DNA from: Clostridiaceae bacterium HFYG-1003
GTDB taxonomy: Bacteria; Bacillota; Clostridia; Clostridiales; Clostridiaceae
Length of the DNA: 64,000 bases
Direction of reading: 5' to 3'
Assembly (NCBI GenBank): GCA_024579835.1
Contig: CP102060.1
Location: forward strand, 248,001-312,000
Shown in pieces: positions 45,296-54,543 of this stretch. Each line of letters begins with the position of its first letter. The stretch's first letter is position 1. A program made the translations under genes and the position numbers. The notes under the pieces were generated by a model that did not search any database, was not told where the DNA came from, and was given only the letters and a program-made list of their open reading frames with translations.

Positions 45296-46279
45296 ATGAA
45301 AAACAATGGAATCAAAATCGGCATATATTTTAAGGAATATCGGATCTCAAATGTACTGGCCATGATCAAAAACGGCAGGAAACAGCCCCTGATTTGCCCG
45401 GACGAGTGTCAGGGCAAACTGGTGGTTATCACCGGCGCTACGTCAGGAATCGGTTACGCTGCTGCCAGAAAGTTTGCCTCAAAGGGGGCCGACCTGATTT
45501 GCGTGAACAGAAACAAGGAACAGTCGCTGGCTTTGAAGCAGGAGTTGGAGCATGAGTTTGGGATTACCTGTGAGTACATCCTGGCAGATTTCAGTGATCT
45601 GGATCAGACACACCAGGCGGCCCATCAGCTGCTGCAGATGGGGCGATCCATTGATATCCTGATTCACAATGCCGGCATTTATCTGACCAGTCGCCAAACC
45701 ACAGCCGGCGGTATTGAGAAAGTCTTCATGGTCAATTATCTGTCCTCATTTATTATGAACTACATCCTGAAGGATCGCTTAATATCTGAGGGGAAGGCCA
45801 GAATCCTCCTGGTGAACTCGGAGGGCCATCGCTTTGCGGCCTGGGGACTTCGGTTTGATGATCTGGACTGGTCGAAGAGACATTATACCGGCCTGAAAAG
45901 TTATGGATCGGCAAAACTGGCCCAACTTTTGGCGATGAATCAGTTTCAGGAGTATTTTCAGGACTCCGGAGTAACGATCAATGCCATGCATCCCGGAGCC
46001 GTAAAAACATCCGCCGGACAGGATAATGGGCGCCTTTATCAGTGGTTTAAACGGAATTTACTGGACAAAAAGTTGGATTCCGTTTCAATAGCCGCGCAGG
46101 CTATATATTATTTGGGCGTTTCACAGGACATTGAATCTGTCAGCGGCCAATTTTTCAATCTAACCACGTGGGAAGAACCTGCTCCGCCGGCATTGGATGA
46201 AAGCAGTGCAAAAATTCTTTGGCAGAAAAGCCTGGAAATGGGGGGACTGAATGAATCATACACAGCAACAATCCTATGA
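45296..46279 (+). CDS. Short-chain dehydrogenase/reductase
   Basis: This 327-residue NAD(P)-dependent oxidoreductase has the cofactor motif VVITGATSGIGYAAARKF (about residues 43-60), LIHNAGIYL, the active-site YGSAKLAQL (Tyr about 202, Lys about 206) and MHPGAVKTSAG. It resembles retinol-dehydrogenase-like SDRs that oxidise or reduce a hydroxyl or keto group on a hydrophobic substrate. ATG 45296 is 4 bases after the upstream stop. There is no clear ribosome site, so it is probably coupled. Its end overlaps the next gene by 29 bases. Confidence 0.82.
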   Translation: MKNNGIKIGIYFKEYRISNVLAMIKNGRKQPLICPDECQGKLVVITGATSGIGYAAARKFASKGADLICVNRNKEQSLALKQELEHEFGITCEYILADFSDLDQTHQAAHQLLQMGRSIDILIHNAGIYLTSRQTTAGGIEKVFMVNYLSSFIMNYILKDRLISEGKARILLVNSEGHRFAAWGLRFDDLDWSKRHYTGLKSYGSAKLAQLLAMNQFQEYFQDSGVTINAMHPGAVKTSAGQDNGRLYQWFKRNLLDKKLDSVSIAAQAIYYLGVSQDIESVSGQFFNLTTWEEPAPPALDESSAKILWQKSLEMGGLNESYTATIL

Positions 46280-47873
46280 TGCGATCATCGTTGGCGCAGG
46301 ACTGGCCGGGCTTTCCTGTGCCGTGTTTTTATCTCAATCGGGCAAGAGGATCCTGCTGATTGAAAAAAATGCTGAATTAGGCGGTCTGGTCCATTCCTTC
46401 AATCGGGACGGGTTTGTGTTTGATGCGGGTGCCCGGGCGATTTTAGGTGTCGTGCTGAATATGCTCAAAGAACTGAAGCTGGAGGTGGAGGTGGTTCCCA
46501 GCAAAGTTTCCCTTGGGGTGGAAGATCATATCATTTTGATTGATGATGCCTCTTCGGTGATGGATTACCGGGATCTTTTGAAGAAGATGTATCCGGATCG
46601 GACGGAAGAGATTGACCATTTCATCCGAGCCATGGTGAAAATCATGAAGTTGATCGACATCATTTACGGCATCGACAATCCGTTGTTTAAGGATATTCCG
46701 GGGGACAAATCCTATTTATTGAAGGAGCTTTTGCCCTGGCTGCCCAAATTTCTGTATGCCATGAACCGGATGGAAGCCCTGTCAGAGCCATGCGAAGAAT
46801 ATGTGCAGGACCTCGTGCAGGATCAGGGACTCGCCGATATCATTGCGCAGCACTTTTTCAAAGGAACTCCAGCATTTTTTGCACTGAGCTACTTCACGCT
46901 GTACAGAAGTTATGTTTACCCCAAAGGCGGCACCGGTGCAGTGACGGAGGCATTGGCGAAAAAAATCCGGGAACATCAGGGCGAGATACTGACCAATACA
47001 GTGATCCGTCAGGTTCAGGCGGACCGGCAGGTAGTTGTCGACGACCAGGGAATGGAATATCGATATCGGAACCTGGTCTGGGCCGCGGATTTAAAGACGC
47101 TGTACGATATCACCGAGCTGGGCAGCCTGTCCCCTGCTGTTAAGCGGCGTGTCGAAGACCGAAAAACCCAAATCGCTCAGGGCAAGCCCAGTGAATCAGT
47201 CTTCTCGCTGTATCTGGGCGTGGATCTCCCGGTGGACTATTTTAAGAAAGCTCTGATCGGGCATCTTTTTTACACCCCATCCAGAAAGGGTCTGGGCAGC
47301 ATTCACCGAAATGAGCTGACTCAACTGCTCGAGAAGTGGGAACAGCTGGAGAAAGGAGAGATTCTGTCCTGGCTGTCCCGTTTTCTGAAATACAATACGT
47401 TTGAAATCTCCATCCCAGCGGTACGGGATTCAAGCCTTGCTCCGGAGGGAAAAACCGGCTTAATCATCAGCGTCCTGATGGAAGCGGAATTATTTAAAAA
47501 GGTTGATGCATCCGGATGGTATGAAGAGTTCAGAATTGAAATTGAGAATACCATCCTCCGGATTCTGTCTGAGAGCTTATTTCCCGAACTCAAAGACCGC
47601 GTGGAGCGACAGTTTTCGTTTACACCCTTAAGCATTGAGAAAAGGGTTGGCAGCACCGACGGGGCAATTGTAGGATGGTCGTTTCAGGCGCACATTCCGG
47701 TCATCGATCAGATGCGCAAAGTGAATCAATCGATCCGTACACCAATCCCGAATGTTTTTCAGGTCGGTCAATGGGCTTACAGTCCGGCTGGCACCCCGAC
47801 CTGCATCATCACCGGGAAATTGGCCGCTGACCAGATTGCTAAAAAAGACAAGGGCAGGTCCGGACCCGGATGA
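46251..47873 (+). CDS. Phytoene-desaturase-like NAD(P)/FAD oxidoreductase
   Basis: The 540-residue flavoenzyme has the dinucleotide motif DAIIVGAGLAGLSCAVFLSQ (about residues 10-29) with LIEKNAELGG. It also has the CrtI/retinol-saturase-type middle (YPKGGTGAVTEALAKKIREH, about residues 222-241) and C-terminal FQVGQWAYSPAGTPTCI. Such enzymes desaturate, saturate or isomerise carotenoid-like or lipid chains. No phytoene synthase is in the window, so carotenoid synthesis is not shown. It is translationally coupled to the SDR. Confidence 0.82.
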   Translation: MNHTQQQSYDAIIVGAGLAGLSCAVFLSQSGKRILLIEKNAELGGLVHSFNRDGFVFDAGARAILGVVLNMLKELKLEVEVVPSKVSLGVEDHIILIDDASSVMDYRDLLKKMYPDRTEEIDHFIRAMVKIMKLIDIIYGIDNPLFKDIPGDKSYLLKELLPWLPKFLYAMNRMEALSEPCEEYVQDLVQDQGLADIIAQHFFKGTPAFFALSYFTLYRSYVYPKGGTGAVTEALAKKIREHQGEILTNTVIRQVQADRQVVVDDQGMEYRYRNLVWAADLKTLYDITELGSLSPAVKRRVEDRKTQIAQGKPSESVFSLYLGVDLPVDYFKKALIGHLFYTPSRKGLGSIHRNELTQLLEKWEQLEKGEILSWLSRFLKYNTFEISIPAVRDSSLAPEGKTGLIISVLMEAELFKKVDASGWYEEFRIEIENTILRILSESLFPELKDRVERQFSFTPLSIEKRVGSTDGAIVGWSFQAHIPVIDQMRKVNQSIRTPIPNVFQVGQWAYSPAGTPTCIITGKLAADQIAKKDKGRSGPG

Positions 47874-47959
47874 TCAGTCGGACAACCGAACGATGAATCC
47901 AGACAATGCGGCTGATTGTTGGAAGGGATTGCCACCGACCCTCCAGGGAGGTGAAGGAA

Positions 47960-48658
47960 TTGACCAGACAAATGAGGGAACTGACCATCCGGATCACCCG
48001 GTGCTCGCGGGCGTCCTGGTTCAGGCTGGACATCGCCGGCTGCATTCTTCATCTGGATCCCGGGTATACGGGATATTTTGAGAATCAGGGGATTCCCATG
48101 GAAGCACTGAGTGAGAAGGCGGATATCGTCCTGATCTCCCATGACCATAAGGATCACCTCCAGCCGGTTGCCCTGGATCTGATCAGTGACCCCAAAACCA
48201 TGATTTTTGCACCCCGGCGGGCTGCCGCAAAAATTGCCCGGCCTGGGGTTACGGTGGTGGAGGTGGGGGATGTCTGGACTGTGGGCCCGCTTCGGATGAC
48301 GGCGGTCATGGCATGCAATGTACCTGAGAGTCACTCCACCCGTAAAGTCCATCATCCAGGGGATGGGGTGGGCTATCTGATTCAGAGCCCGGACTGGTTC
48401 GTCTACTTCGCGGGCGACACGGACCGGATCCCCGAGATGAAAGAACTGGGCTCACCGGATCTGGCCATGCTGCCAATCGGCGGCACCTTTGTCATGGACC
48501 CCGAAGAAGCGGCCCAGGCGTTGGAGTGGATCCGTCCGCGCTGGGTGATTCCGATGCATGAATCCAAGGAGGATCCGGCGATCTTTGAGCAGATCGTCCG
48601 CAGTCGGAGTGATGTGGCCGTGCTCCGGCTCAAGCCGGGAGAGACCGTCGAAGTCTGA
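47960..48658 (+). CDS. Metallo-beta-lactamase-fold hydrolase
   Basis: This 232-residue hydrolase of the UlaG/YcbL-like MBL group has the metal motif ISHDHKDHLQP (about residues 57-67), YFAGDTDRIPEM with the bridging Asp, and IPMHESKED with the last His. The reaction is unknown; members hydrolyse lactones, phosphodiesters or thioesters. I chose TTG 47960, 8 bases after GGGAGG; ATG 47972 is an alternative. A histidine follows METAL-typical spacing, so activity is likely. The next gene starts about 65 bases later. Confidence 0.75.
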   Translation: MTRQMRELTIRITRCSRASWFRLDIAGCILHLDPGYTGYFENQGIPMEALSEKADIVLISHDHKDHLQPVALDLISDPKTMIFAPRRAAAKIARPGVTVVEVGDVWTVGPLRMTAVMACNVPESHSTRKVHHPGDGVGYLIQSPDWFVYFAGDTDRIPEMKELGSPDLAMLPIGGTFVMDPEEAAQALEWIRPRWVIPMHESKEDPAIFEQIVRSRSDVAVLRLKPGETVEV

Positions 48659-48723
48659 ACCAGCAGCCTGATTTGGAACAATTGGATGTCAATAAGCAGC
48701 AATATTTAGAAGGAGAAAAGTCC

Positions 48724-49479
48724 GTGAGCAGAGTCGATGAGTACCGGGCAAGTCTGAAACAACGCAGCGACTGGGATCAGTATCTGCTGGAAGAGTCGCG
48801 CCTGCCGGGCCCCCGGGCCAATCTGGAGCTGGCTCAGGCGGTGGCTCTGGAAGGAAATCTGGAGCTGTTTCTTCGGTATTTGCAGTACTCGGCGCAGGAA
48901 GCGCCGTACGGTTCCTGCCTGGAATTTTTGCCGGTCTGCGGTGTGCTGGGGCTGGGGGAAATCCTCTCAGAGGATCATACGGAGCTCTTTGAACAGCTGC
49001 GCCGGGCAGCCTCCGATCCTCGCTGGAGAATCCGGGAAGCAGCCGCCATGGCCCTGCAGAACTACGGTGACCGGAATCCGGATCGGCTGCTGCAGGAGAT
49101 GAAAGCCTGGAGTCAGGGCACCTGGCTGGAAAAACGGGCGGCGGCCGCCGCGCTGTGCGAACCCCGGCTGCTCCGGCGAATGGAAGATCCTGGACCGGTC
49201 TTTGACCTGCTCGATCAGATGACCCAGAGTCTCTATGAGAGCCGGGATCGCACATCAGAGGATCTGAAAGTGCTTCGCCAGGGCCTGGGCTACTGCTGGA
49301 GCGTCGCGGCGGTGTCGGCACCGGACGCGGGAAAGAGCCGAATGGAGCATTGGCTGGTTCAGACCGATCCGGACATTCGTTGGATCATGAAGGAAAATTT
49401 GAAGAAAAACCGGCTGAAGAAAATGGATCCTGTCTGGACCGAACACTGGCTGGCGGTACTGTCAAACAAAGCGGTCTGA
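48724..49479 (+). CDS. HEAT-repeat-like protein
   Basis: The 251-residue all-helical protein has HEAT-type repeats ([18 protein letters not shown], about residues 95-112; [14 protein letters not shown]) and ends in [19 protein letters not shown]. Related proteins with this C-terminal pattern occur widely in Firmicutes and Actinobacteria and probably mediate protein contacts. No catalytic residues are evident. The GTG at 48724 follows AAGGAGA; an upstream in-frame TTG lacks a site. Confidence 0.65.
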   Translation: MSRVDEYRASLKQRSDWDQYLLEESRLPGPRANLELAQAVALEGNLELFLRYLQYSAQEAPYGSCLEFLPVCGVLGLGEILSEDHTELFEQLRRAASDPRWRIREAAAMALQNYGDRNPDRLLQEMKAWSQGTWLEKRAAAAALCEPRLLRRMEDPGPVFDLLDQMTQSLYESRDRTSEDLKVLRQGLGYCWSVAAVSAPDAGKSRMEHWLVQTDPDIRWIMKENLKKNRLKKMDPVWTEHWLAVLSNKAV

Positions 49480-49531
49480 TCGGCGACAAAGCGAACGATC
49501 GGGCCCATTGATTCAGGGAGGTGGAAAAACA

Positions 49532-50716
49532 ATGAAACGATGGTTTTTTACTTCAGAGTCCACCATGGAGGGGCACCCGGACAAGCTGTGCGACCAGATC
49601 GCGGACGGAATTCTGGACGCGATCCTGGAACAGGATCCCATGAGCCGGGTCGCCTGCGACGTATCAGCCAGTACCGGACTGGTCACCATCTTCGGTCAGA
49701 TCACGACGACAGCAGACGTCGATATTCCCGGCATTGCCCGCAAGATCATCCGGGAGATCGGCTATACCGATACGGATTATGGCATCGACGGCGGCAAATG
49801 TTCGGTACTGACCGGAATTGATCAGCAATCCCCTGATATTTCAGTCGGCGTCAGCACCTCCCTGGAAGCCCGGGCCGGATCCGAGGATGAAATGGACCTG
49901 GTGGGAGCCGGCGATCAGGGGCTGATGTTTGGCTTCGCCTGCCATGAAACCCCGGAACTGATGCCACTGCCGGTCACATTGGCTCACCGTCTGGCCAAAA
50001 GACTGGCAGAGCTGAGAAAGACCGGAGCGCTGCCCTATCTTCGCCCCGACGGAAAAACCCAGGTGACGGTGGAATACCTCGGACATCAGCCGGTCCGCAT
50101 CGAAGCGGTGGTCATAGCCTGTCAGCACGATGAGACCATTGCCTATGAGGATCTGCGGCGGGACATGATCGAACGGGTCATTCCCGCGGCTTTGCCGGCG
50201 GCCCTGCTGGATGAGAACACCAAGATCTACGTCAACTCCACGGGCCGGTTCGTGGTGGGCGGTCCGGAAGGAGATTCCGGATGGGTCGGCAAAAAGCTGA
50301 TGGTAGATACCTATGGCGGCTATTCCCGCCACGGCGGCGGATCCTTCTCCGGCAAGGACCCGACCAAGGTCGACCGCTCCGGTGCCTATGCCGCCCGCTA
50401 TGTGGCCAAAAATATAGTGGCTGCCGGACTGGCAGATCAGTGTGAAGTGCAGATATCCTACGCCATCGGCGTGGCCAGGCCGCTGGCCCTTCTGGTGGAT
50501 ACCTTCGGCACGGCCCGGATTCCGGAAACAGATCTGGAAGACCTCATCCGAACCAGTTTCGATCTGCGGCCAGCAGCCATCATTGCCCAGTTTGACCTGC
50601 GGCGGCCGCTGTATCGCCAGGTCGCCTGCTACGGTCATTTTGGCCGCCCGGAGCTGGATCTGCCCTGGGAAAGAACGGATATGGCCGAGGCTCTGAAAGC
50701 CAGGGCAGGCCGGTGA
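49532..50716 (+). CDS. metK: S-adenosylmethionine synthase
   Basis: This 394-residue enzyme makes SAM from ATP and methionine. All hallmark motifs are present: [20 protein letters not shown] near the N-terminus, [12 protein letters not shown] (about residues 124-135), and [19 protein letters not shown] (about 268-286), the phosphate-binding loop. SAM feeds the radical SAM enzymes and methyltransferases in this window. ATG 49532 follows GGGAGG. No SAM riboswitch is visible in the 52 bases upstream. Confidence 0.96.
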   Translation: MKRWFFTSESTMEGHPDKLCDQIADGILDAILEQDPMSRVACDVSASTGLVTIFGQITTTADVDIPGIARKIIREIGYTDTDYGIDGGKCSVLTGIDQQSPDISVGVSTSLEARAGSEDEMDLVGAGDQGLMFGFACHETPELMPLPVTLAHRLAKRLAELRKTGALPYLRPDGKTQVTVEYLGHQPVRIEAVVIACQHDETIAYEDLRRDMIERVIPAALPAALLDENTKIYVNSTGRFVVGGPEGDSGWVGKKLMVDTYGGYSRHGGGSFSGKDPTKVDRSGAYAARYVAKNIVAAGLADQCEVQISYAIGVARPLALLVDTFGTARIPETDLEDLIRTSFDLRPAAIIAQFDLRRPLYRQVACYGHFGRPELDLPWERTDMAEALKARAGR

Positions 50717-50758
50717 GACAAGCTGCTTCAACATCACCCATTGGGAATAGTCCAGAGG

Positions 50759-50787
50759 TTGAATTAATTCACTAAAAAGTGTAAAAT
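50759..50787 (+). promoter_or_regulatory. Sigma-A type promoter
   Basis: TTGAAT (50759-50764) and TAAAAT (50782-50787) are 17 bases apart. The pair lies 66 bases before the membrane protein gene at 50853. Confidence 0.7.
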
Positions 50788-50852
50788 AACACTAAAGAAC
50801 CTGGGGTTTTACCCCGGCATCCAGTCTCAACGCATTCGAAGGAGATGAGATG

Positions 50853-51467
50853 ATGGAACGACTTGCATCAAAACCACTGGGAGTCCTCTGGACCGCACTG
50901 GCCGGGCTGATTGCCTTTGCCGTCGGGGCGGTGGTGATCACCCTGATCGGATCAGCTGCCGATCAAAGCTTCCTCCTCTCCGGTGTCGCCGGCGGAATCG
51001 GCGGTCTGCTGCTGGCGATTCTGGTGGGCTTATGGAAAAAACTGCCGCAGTTTGTTGCGGCCTGTCTGTTCGGCGTACCCATTGCGATCCTGGCAGCCTT
51101 TGGCATCGCCGGTCTGTTTGACCTGGTGCCCATCCTGCCAGAGTCCTTCTCCAGTTCAGGACTGGCGGACGCCCTGGCCATCGGCATCATGGGTGCCGTA
51201 TACGGCGCTATGATCGGCGGCATCCTCTACGGATTCCGCGCCATGACATTTTTCGCCCTGATCTCCGGACTGGCTGCGCTTCCCTTTGGATTTCTGGTCC
51301 GAGCCTTTAACCAGGGAGCCCCCATCCGTGGCCAGATTCTTCAGATCCTGGCTCCCCTGACCATCGATGATCCCAACATGCTGGTAATAATCACCGGCAT
51401 CGGGTTTGCCATGGCTCTGGCTCTTGGCCTCTACCGCCGGATGAATCCGCCGTCAGATGCCGGATAG
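50853..51467 (+). CDS. Small integral membrane protein, unknown function
   Basis: The 204-residue protein is almost entirely hydrophobic, with about six membrane helices rich in Gly and Ala (FAVGAVVITLIGSA, GLLLAILVGLW, GIMGAVYGAMIGGILYGF). No catalytic or transporter signature is recognised. A 5-bp AAGGAG site fits ATG 50853 better than 50850. It has its own promoter and terminator, so it is a single-gene unit. Confidence 0.65.
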   Translation: MERLASKPLGVLWTALAGLIAFAVGAVVITLIGSAADQSFLLSGVAGGIGGLLLAILVGLWKKLPQFVAACLFGVPIAILAAFGIAGLFDLVPILPESFSSSGLADALAIGIMGAVYGAMIGGILYGFRAMTFFALISGLAALPFGFLVRAFNQGAPIRGQILQILAPLTIDDPNMLVIITGIGFAMALALGLYRRMNPPSDAG

Positions 51468-51494
51468 AGCGTTCGGAGAATTGAATAACAACCC

Positions 51495-51526
51495 GAGGAA
51501 CCGCTCCCGCTGGGCGGTTCCTTTCT
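51495..51526 (+). terminator. Intrinsic terminator
   Basis: AGGAACCGC/GCGGTTCCT (51496-51504, 51514-51522) with a 9-base loop is followed by TTCT. It lies 29 bases after the membrane protein gene. Confidence 0.8.
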
Positions 51527-51722
51527 GACGCAGGAAAAACCGGACCGGGTGGGTTTCAGTCCGGAGGTGATTTCAGTCCGGAGCGGATTCCGACTGGTAT
51601 ACGGGAGGATCTAAAAAAAACAGGTTTTGTCATTTCCAATATATGGTAAAGTAGAGGGATGAAGCCTCAGAAATTGAGATGACTTTGGATTGAAAATTTT
51701 GCCAAAAGAAGGGAACTATATA

Positions 51723-52847
51723 ATGAAGATATCGAAAACGGACGCACTGCTGTGGTTTGATTATTTTTCGCAGCTGACCGGGGAAGAGGAAATTACGGCA
51801 AAGCATGAGGAAATTACCTATGCTGTATTTGCCCAGATTGAAGCCGTGGTGGATCAGCGTAATGAGGAACTGAAGCAACAGATCCGTGGACTGAAAACCC
51901 TGGAGAACCGGACATACTACGTGGGCAATGACGATAAGTTCCCCAGAGGCTGCAAATCCTGCCTCCTGGGAACCGGACTGAATGCCATCCGCAAAACCAA
52001 TACCTGCAATCTGGACTGCAAATTCTGCTACAACTACGGCGAGCTTGACAACATCAGTCCGGTGGGAGAGGGCATGTGGGAGATCGGCGGAACGAAATTC
52101 TATGAAAAAGACATGGAACTGCTCCTGTCCATCCAGAAGAAGCCATCCGGCGTTGCTTATGTCTATCTGGAACCGTTCATGGAAATTGAAAAATACTACG
52201 GCATGATCAAGAAGTTCAGCCAAGCCAAAATCTACCAGCATCTGTACACCAATGGCACCCTGGCCTCGGAGGAAACGCTGAAGGCCCTGGGTGAAGCCGG
52301 TCTGAATGAACTGCGCTTTAACCTGGGCGCGTCTAACTGCTCGGACTTTGTGATTCAGAACATTGCCCTGGCCAAGAAATACATTCCGCTGGTGGGCATC
52401 GAAACCCCCATGACTCCGGAATTCTTTGAGACGTTCTTCCGCAAGAAGGAGGCTATTTTGGCCACCGGCCTGGATTTTATCAACTGCGCAGAGCTCCATT
52501 TGAATGAAAACAATCTGGAGAACTACTATGGCGAAAATATGTACCTGTGTCGCCAGGGCTATCTGTCTCCGGTCTGGAGCCGGGAACTGACACTGAAATT
52601 CATGAAGATCGCCGATGACGAGCAGTGGGATCTGGTGGTCCATGACTGCTCCAACCAGACCAAGTTTGCCCGGGATCTGAACCTGTCAGCCCGGGAAGGC
52701 AAATGGTTCGGGGCCAGCAATTATGCCTTCGAGTTCCCGGTCATGCCCTTTGAAGCGTTTTTGCCGATTCTGAACGATGAAACCTTCGAATTTCTCGAGG
52801 AAGAGCCGCTGCCCAAAGGATACCAGCCGCTGTTGATCGAATTTTAA
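51723..52847 (+). CDS. Radical SAM protein
   Basis: The 374-residue protein has the cluster-binding motif CNLDCKFCYNYGE (about residues 93-105) and the following YLEPFMEIEKYY and HLYTNGTLASEE segments of the radical SAM barrel. A cysteine pair GCKSCLLG precedes the motif (about residues 76-83). The C-terminus is not a SPASM domain that I can recognise. The substrate is unknown and no partner peptide or lyase is adjacent. ATG 51723 follows AAGGGA. Confidence 0.8.
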   Translation: MKISKTDALLWFDYFSQLTGEEEITAKHEEITYAVFAQIEAVVDQRNEELKQQIRGLKTLENRTYYVGNDDKFPRGCKSCLLGTGLNAIRKTNTCNLDCKFCYNYGELDNISPVGEGMWEIGGTKFYEKDMELLLSIQKKPSGVAYVYLEPFMEIEKYYGMIKKFSQAKIYQHLYTNGTLASEETLKALGEAGLNELRFNLGASNCSDFVIQNIALAKKYIPLVGIETPMTPEFFETFFRKKEAILATGLDFINCAELHLNENNLENYYGENMYLCRQGYLSPVWSRELTLKFMKIADDEQWDLVVHDCSNQTKFARDLNLSAREGKWFGASNYAFEFPVMPFEAFLPILNDETFEFLEEEPLPKGYQPLLIEF

Positions 52848-52984
52848 CCCCAACTGGCCGCCGCCTGATTCCTGCGGGAGTCCAGGGAATCAGATCCCGA
52901 AGCCAGGATCTGATCCCGTTATTCAAAATGGATTCCATCGCGACAAGACCGAAGAATCCTTAGATTTTTTAGAGGGGGGACCGA

Positions 52985-53353
52985 ATGAACCTGAAAGAAA
53001 AAGCCCAGGCAGCGATGGATTCGATTCCAGCCCTGTGGCTGGCGATGAAGCGAAGCGATACGCCGCGCTCAGCCAAGGTGCTGGCGGCCCTTACCGTAGG
53101 GTATGCCCTGTCACCGATTGATCTGATCCCGGACTTCATTCCGGTGCTGGGCTATCTGGATGACCTGGTGATCCTGCCTCTGCTGACGGCGCTGACGATC
53201 CGGCGGATTCCCCCGGAGATTCTCAATGAATGCCGGGAGCAGGCGCAGCAGCTGCGCAGCGGCGGAGCTCGCAGCCGCTGGTTCTACGCGGTGCCGGTGA
53301 TCCTGTGTTGGATTGCTCTTGCCGTCTGGCTGATATCGAAATGGCTGGGATGA
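52985..53353 (+). CDS. DUF1232 (YkvA-like) membrane protein
   Basis: This 122-residue protein carries the DUF1232 core ALTVGYALSPIDLIPDFIPV (about residues 36-55) followed by LGYLDDLVILPLL, and one C-terminal membrane helix (FYAVPVILCWIALAVWLI). The family is very common in bacteria and has no firm function. A GGGGGG-rich site precedes the ATG. Confidence 0.82.
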   Translation: MNLKEKAQAAMDSIPALWLAMKRSDTPRSAKVLAALTVGYALSPIDLIPDFIPVLGYLDDLVILPLLTALTIRRIPPEILNECREQAQQLRSGGARSRWFYAVPVILCWIALAVWLISKWLG

Positions 53354-53383
53354 TTTCTATCACCTGAACCAAGGAGGTTGCCG

Positions 53384-54313
53384 ATGAACCGCAAGGAAAT
53401 GATTCAATGGCTCATGGCGGGGGATCCCGCCATCCGCTGGCAGGTTCTCCGAGATCTGGCGGAAGCCCGAGAAACGGAGGTGGAAGCTGAGCGAAACCGG
53501 ATGGAGCGAACTGGCTGGGGCCGGGCGCTGCTGGAACAGCAGGATGATGACGGACTGTGGTCGGGCCGGCTGTATGTCGGAAAATGGGTTTCCACCACTT
53601 ATGTCATGCTGCAGCTCAAGGAATGCGGAATGCCGCAAAACCGAAAGACTGCGCTGGCCTGTGATCAGCTGTTTCGCCGCGGCATCTTTGAGGACCGGGA
53701 GATTCGCTACTCCTCCGGCCAGAAGTTGAGGGACACCGGGGTGACCGGCCTGGTTCTCGGGATTCTCGCCTGGTTTGGCTATGAAGATCCCAGGGTTACC
53801 GCCATTGCCGAGTTTCTGGTCACACTGCAGCAAGCCGACGGCTCCTGGGTGTATGATGACAAGCCGGGGGCGCAACGCTATGCCTGTGAAAATACCCTGC
53901 TGATCCTGAAGGGTCTGTTCGAATTCCAGCGGCAGGTGGATCCACAGCATGCCGGGGTAAAGCTGGCGCAGGCAAAAGCCCATGAATTCCTGCTGGAGCA
54001 GAGCCTGCTCCGGCCGGATCGACCGGACTGGCTGCGCCTGGCCTATCCCAGCTACTGGCACTATGATGTCCTGACCGTTCTGGATTATTTTCGGGCGGTC
54101 AATTGCCGGGACGACCGGCTGAAGCCGGCCCTGTCCTGGCTGGATTCCCGCCGAAACCGGGAAGGAACCTGGAATCTGGCGCGCAAGCATCCCGGTGCGA
54201 CTTTTTTTGACATGGAGCAGGCCGGAACACCCAGCCGGTGGAACACCCTGCGGGCCCTGCGCGTACTGGACTGGTCAAATCAGGCAGTCGCAGCAAAGCC
54301 GGACCAGCACTGA
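53384..54313 (+). CDS. Terpenoid-cyclase-fold protein, paralogue of 3987-4931
   Basis: The 309-residue protein has the same alpha/alpha-toroid-like repeats as the gene at 3987: GWGRALLEQQDDDGLWSGRL, LQQADGSWVYDDKPGAQ and REGTWNLARKHPG. It also shares the start NRKEMIQWLMAGDPAIRWQ and the end SRWNTLRALRVLDW. It lacks an obvious DxDD, so it is not a normal squalene cyclase. ATG 53384 follows AAGGAGG. The duplication within one genome suggests a lineage-specific role. Unknown function. Confidence 0.65.
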   Translation: MNRKEMIQWLMAGDPAIRWQVLRDLAEARETEVEAERNRMERTGWGRALLEQQDDDGLWSGRLYVGKWVSTTYVMLQLKECGMPQNRKTALACDQLFRRGIFEDREIRYSSGQKLRDTGVTGLVLGILAWFGYEDPRVTAIAEFLVTLQQADGSWVYDDKPGAQRYACENTLLILKGLFEFQRQVDPQHAGVKLAQAKAHEFLLEQSLLRPDRPDWLRLAYPSYWHYDVLTVLDYFRAVNCRDDRLKPALSWLDSRRNREGTWNLARKHPGATFFDMEQAGTPSRWNTLRALRVLDWSNQAVAAKPDQH

Positions 54314-54350
54314 GTCGGACTGATTGTCCGGCTCATTTTTACCCGGCGAT

Positions 54351-54379
54351 TTGTCGGAAGCGCTTCGTCAAGATATAAT
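54351..54379 (+). promoter_or_regulatory. Sigma-A type promoter of the MetNIQ-like operon
   Basis: TTGTCG (54351-54356) and TATAAT (54374-54379) are exactly 17 bases apart. The expected start near 54386 leaves a leader of about 158 bases before ATG 54544. Confidence 0.75.
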
Positions 54380-54543
54380 ATTGCTATGTTGTTCCGGGAA
54401 ACCCTTTGCGGCATCTCCGGGATCAACCGCTTGAATCAATAAGGGAGGAAGACCTCCGTCCCCGGACGGAACGGTTTGGAATGACCTATGAGCAAACAAC
54501 CGAAAAACCGATGGGGTTTTCCCCGGACCGATCGGAGCAGCCG

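Noticed and set aside
54380-54543. SAM riboswitch upstream of the MetNIQ-like operon, or upstream of metK
   Set aside because: No S-box conserved segments (such as AGAGAGG..GAGGGA..GGCCC) are present in either leader.
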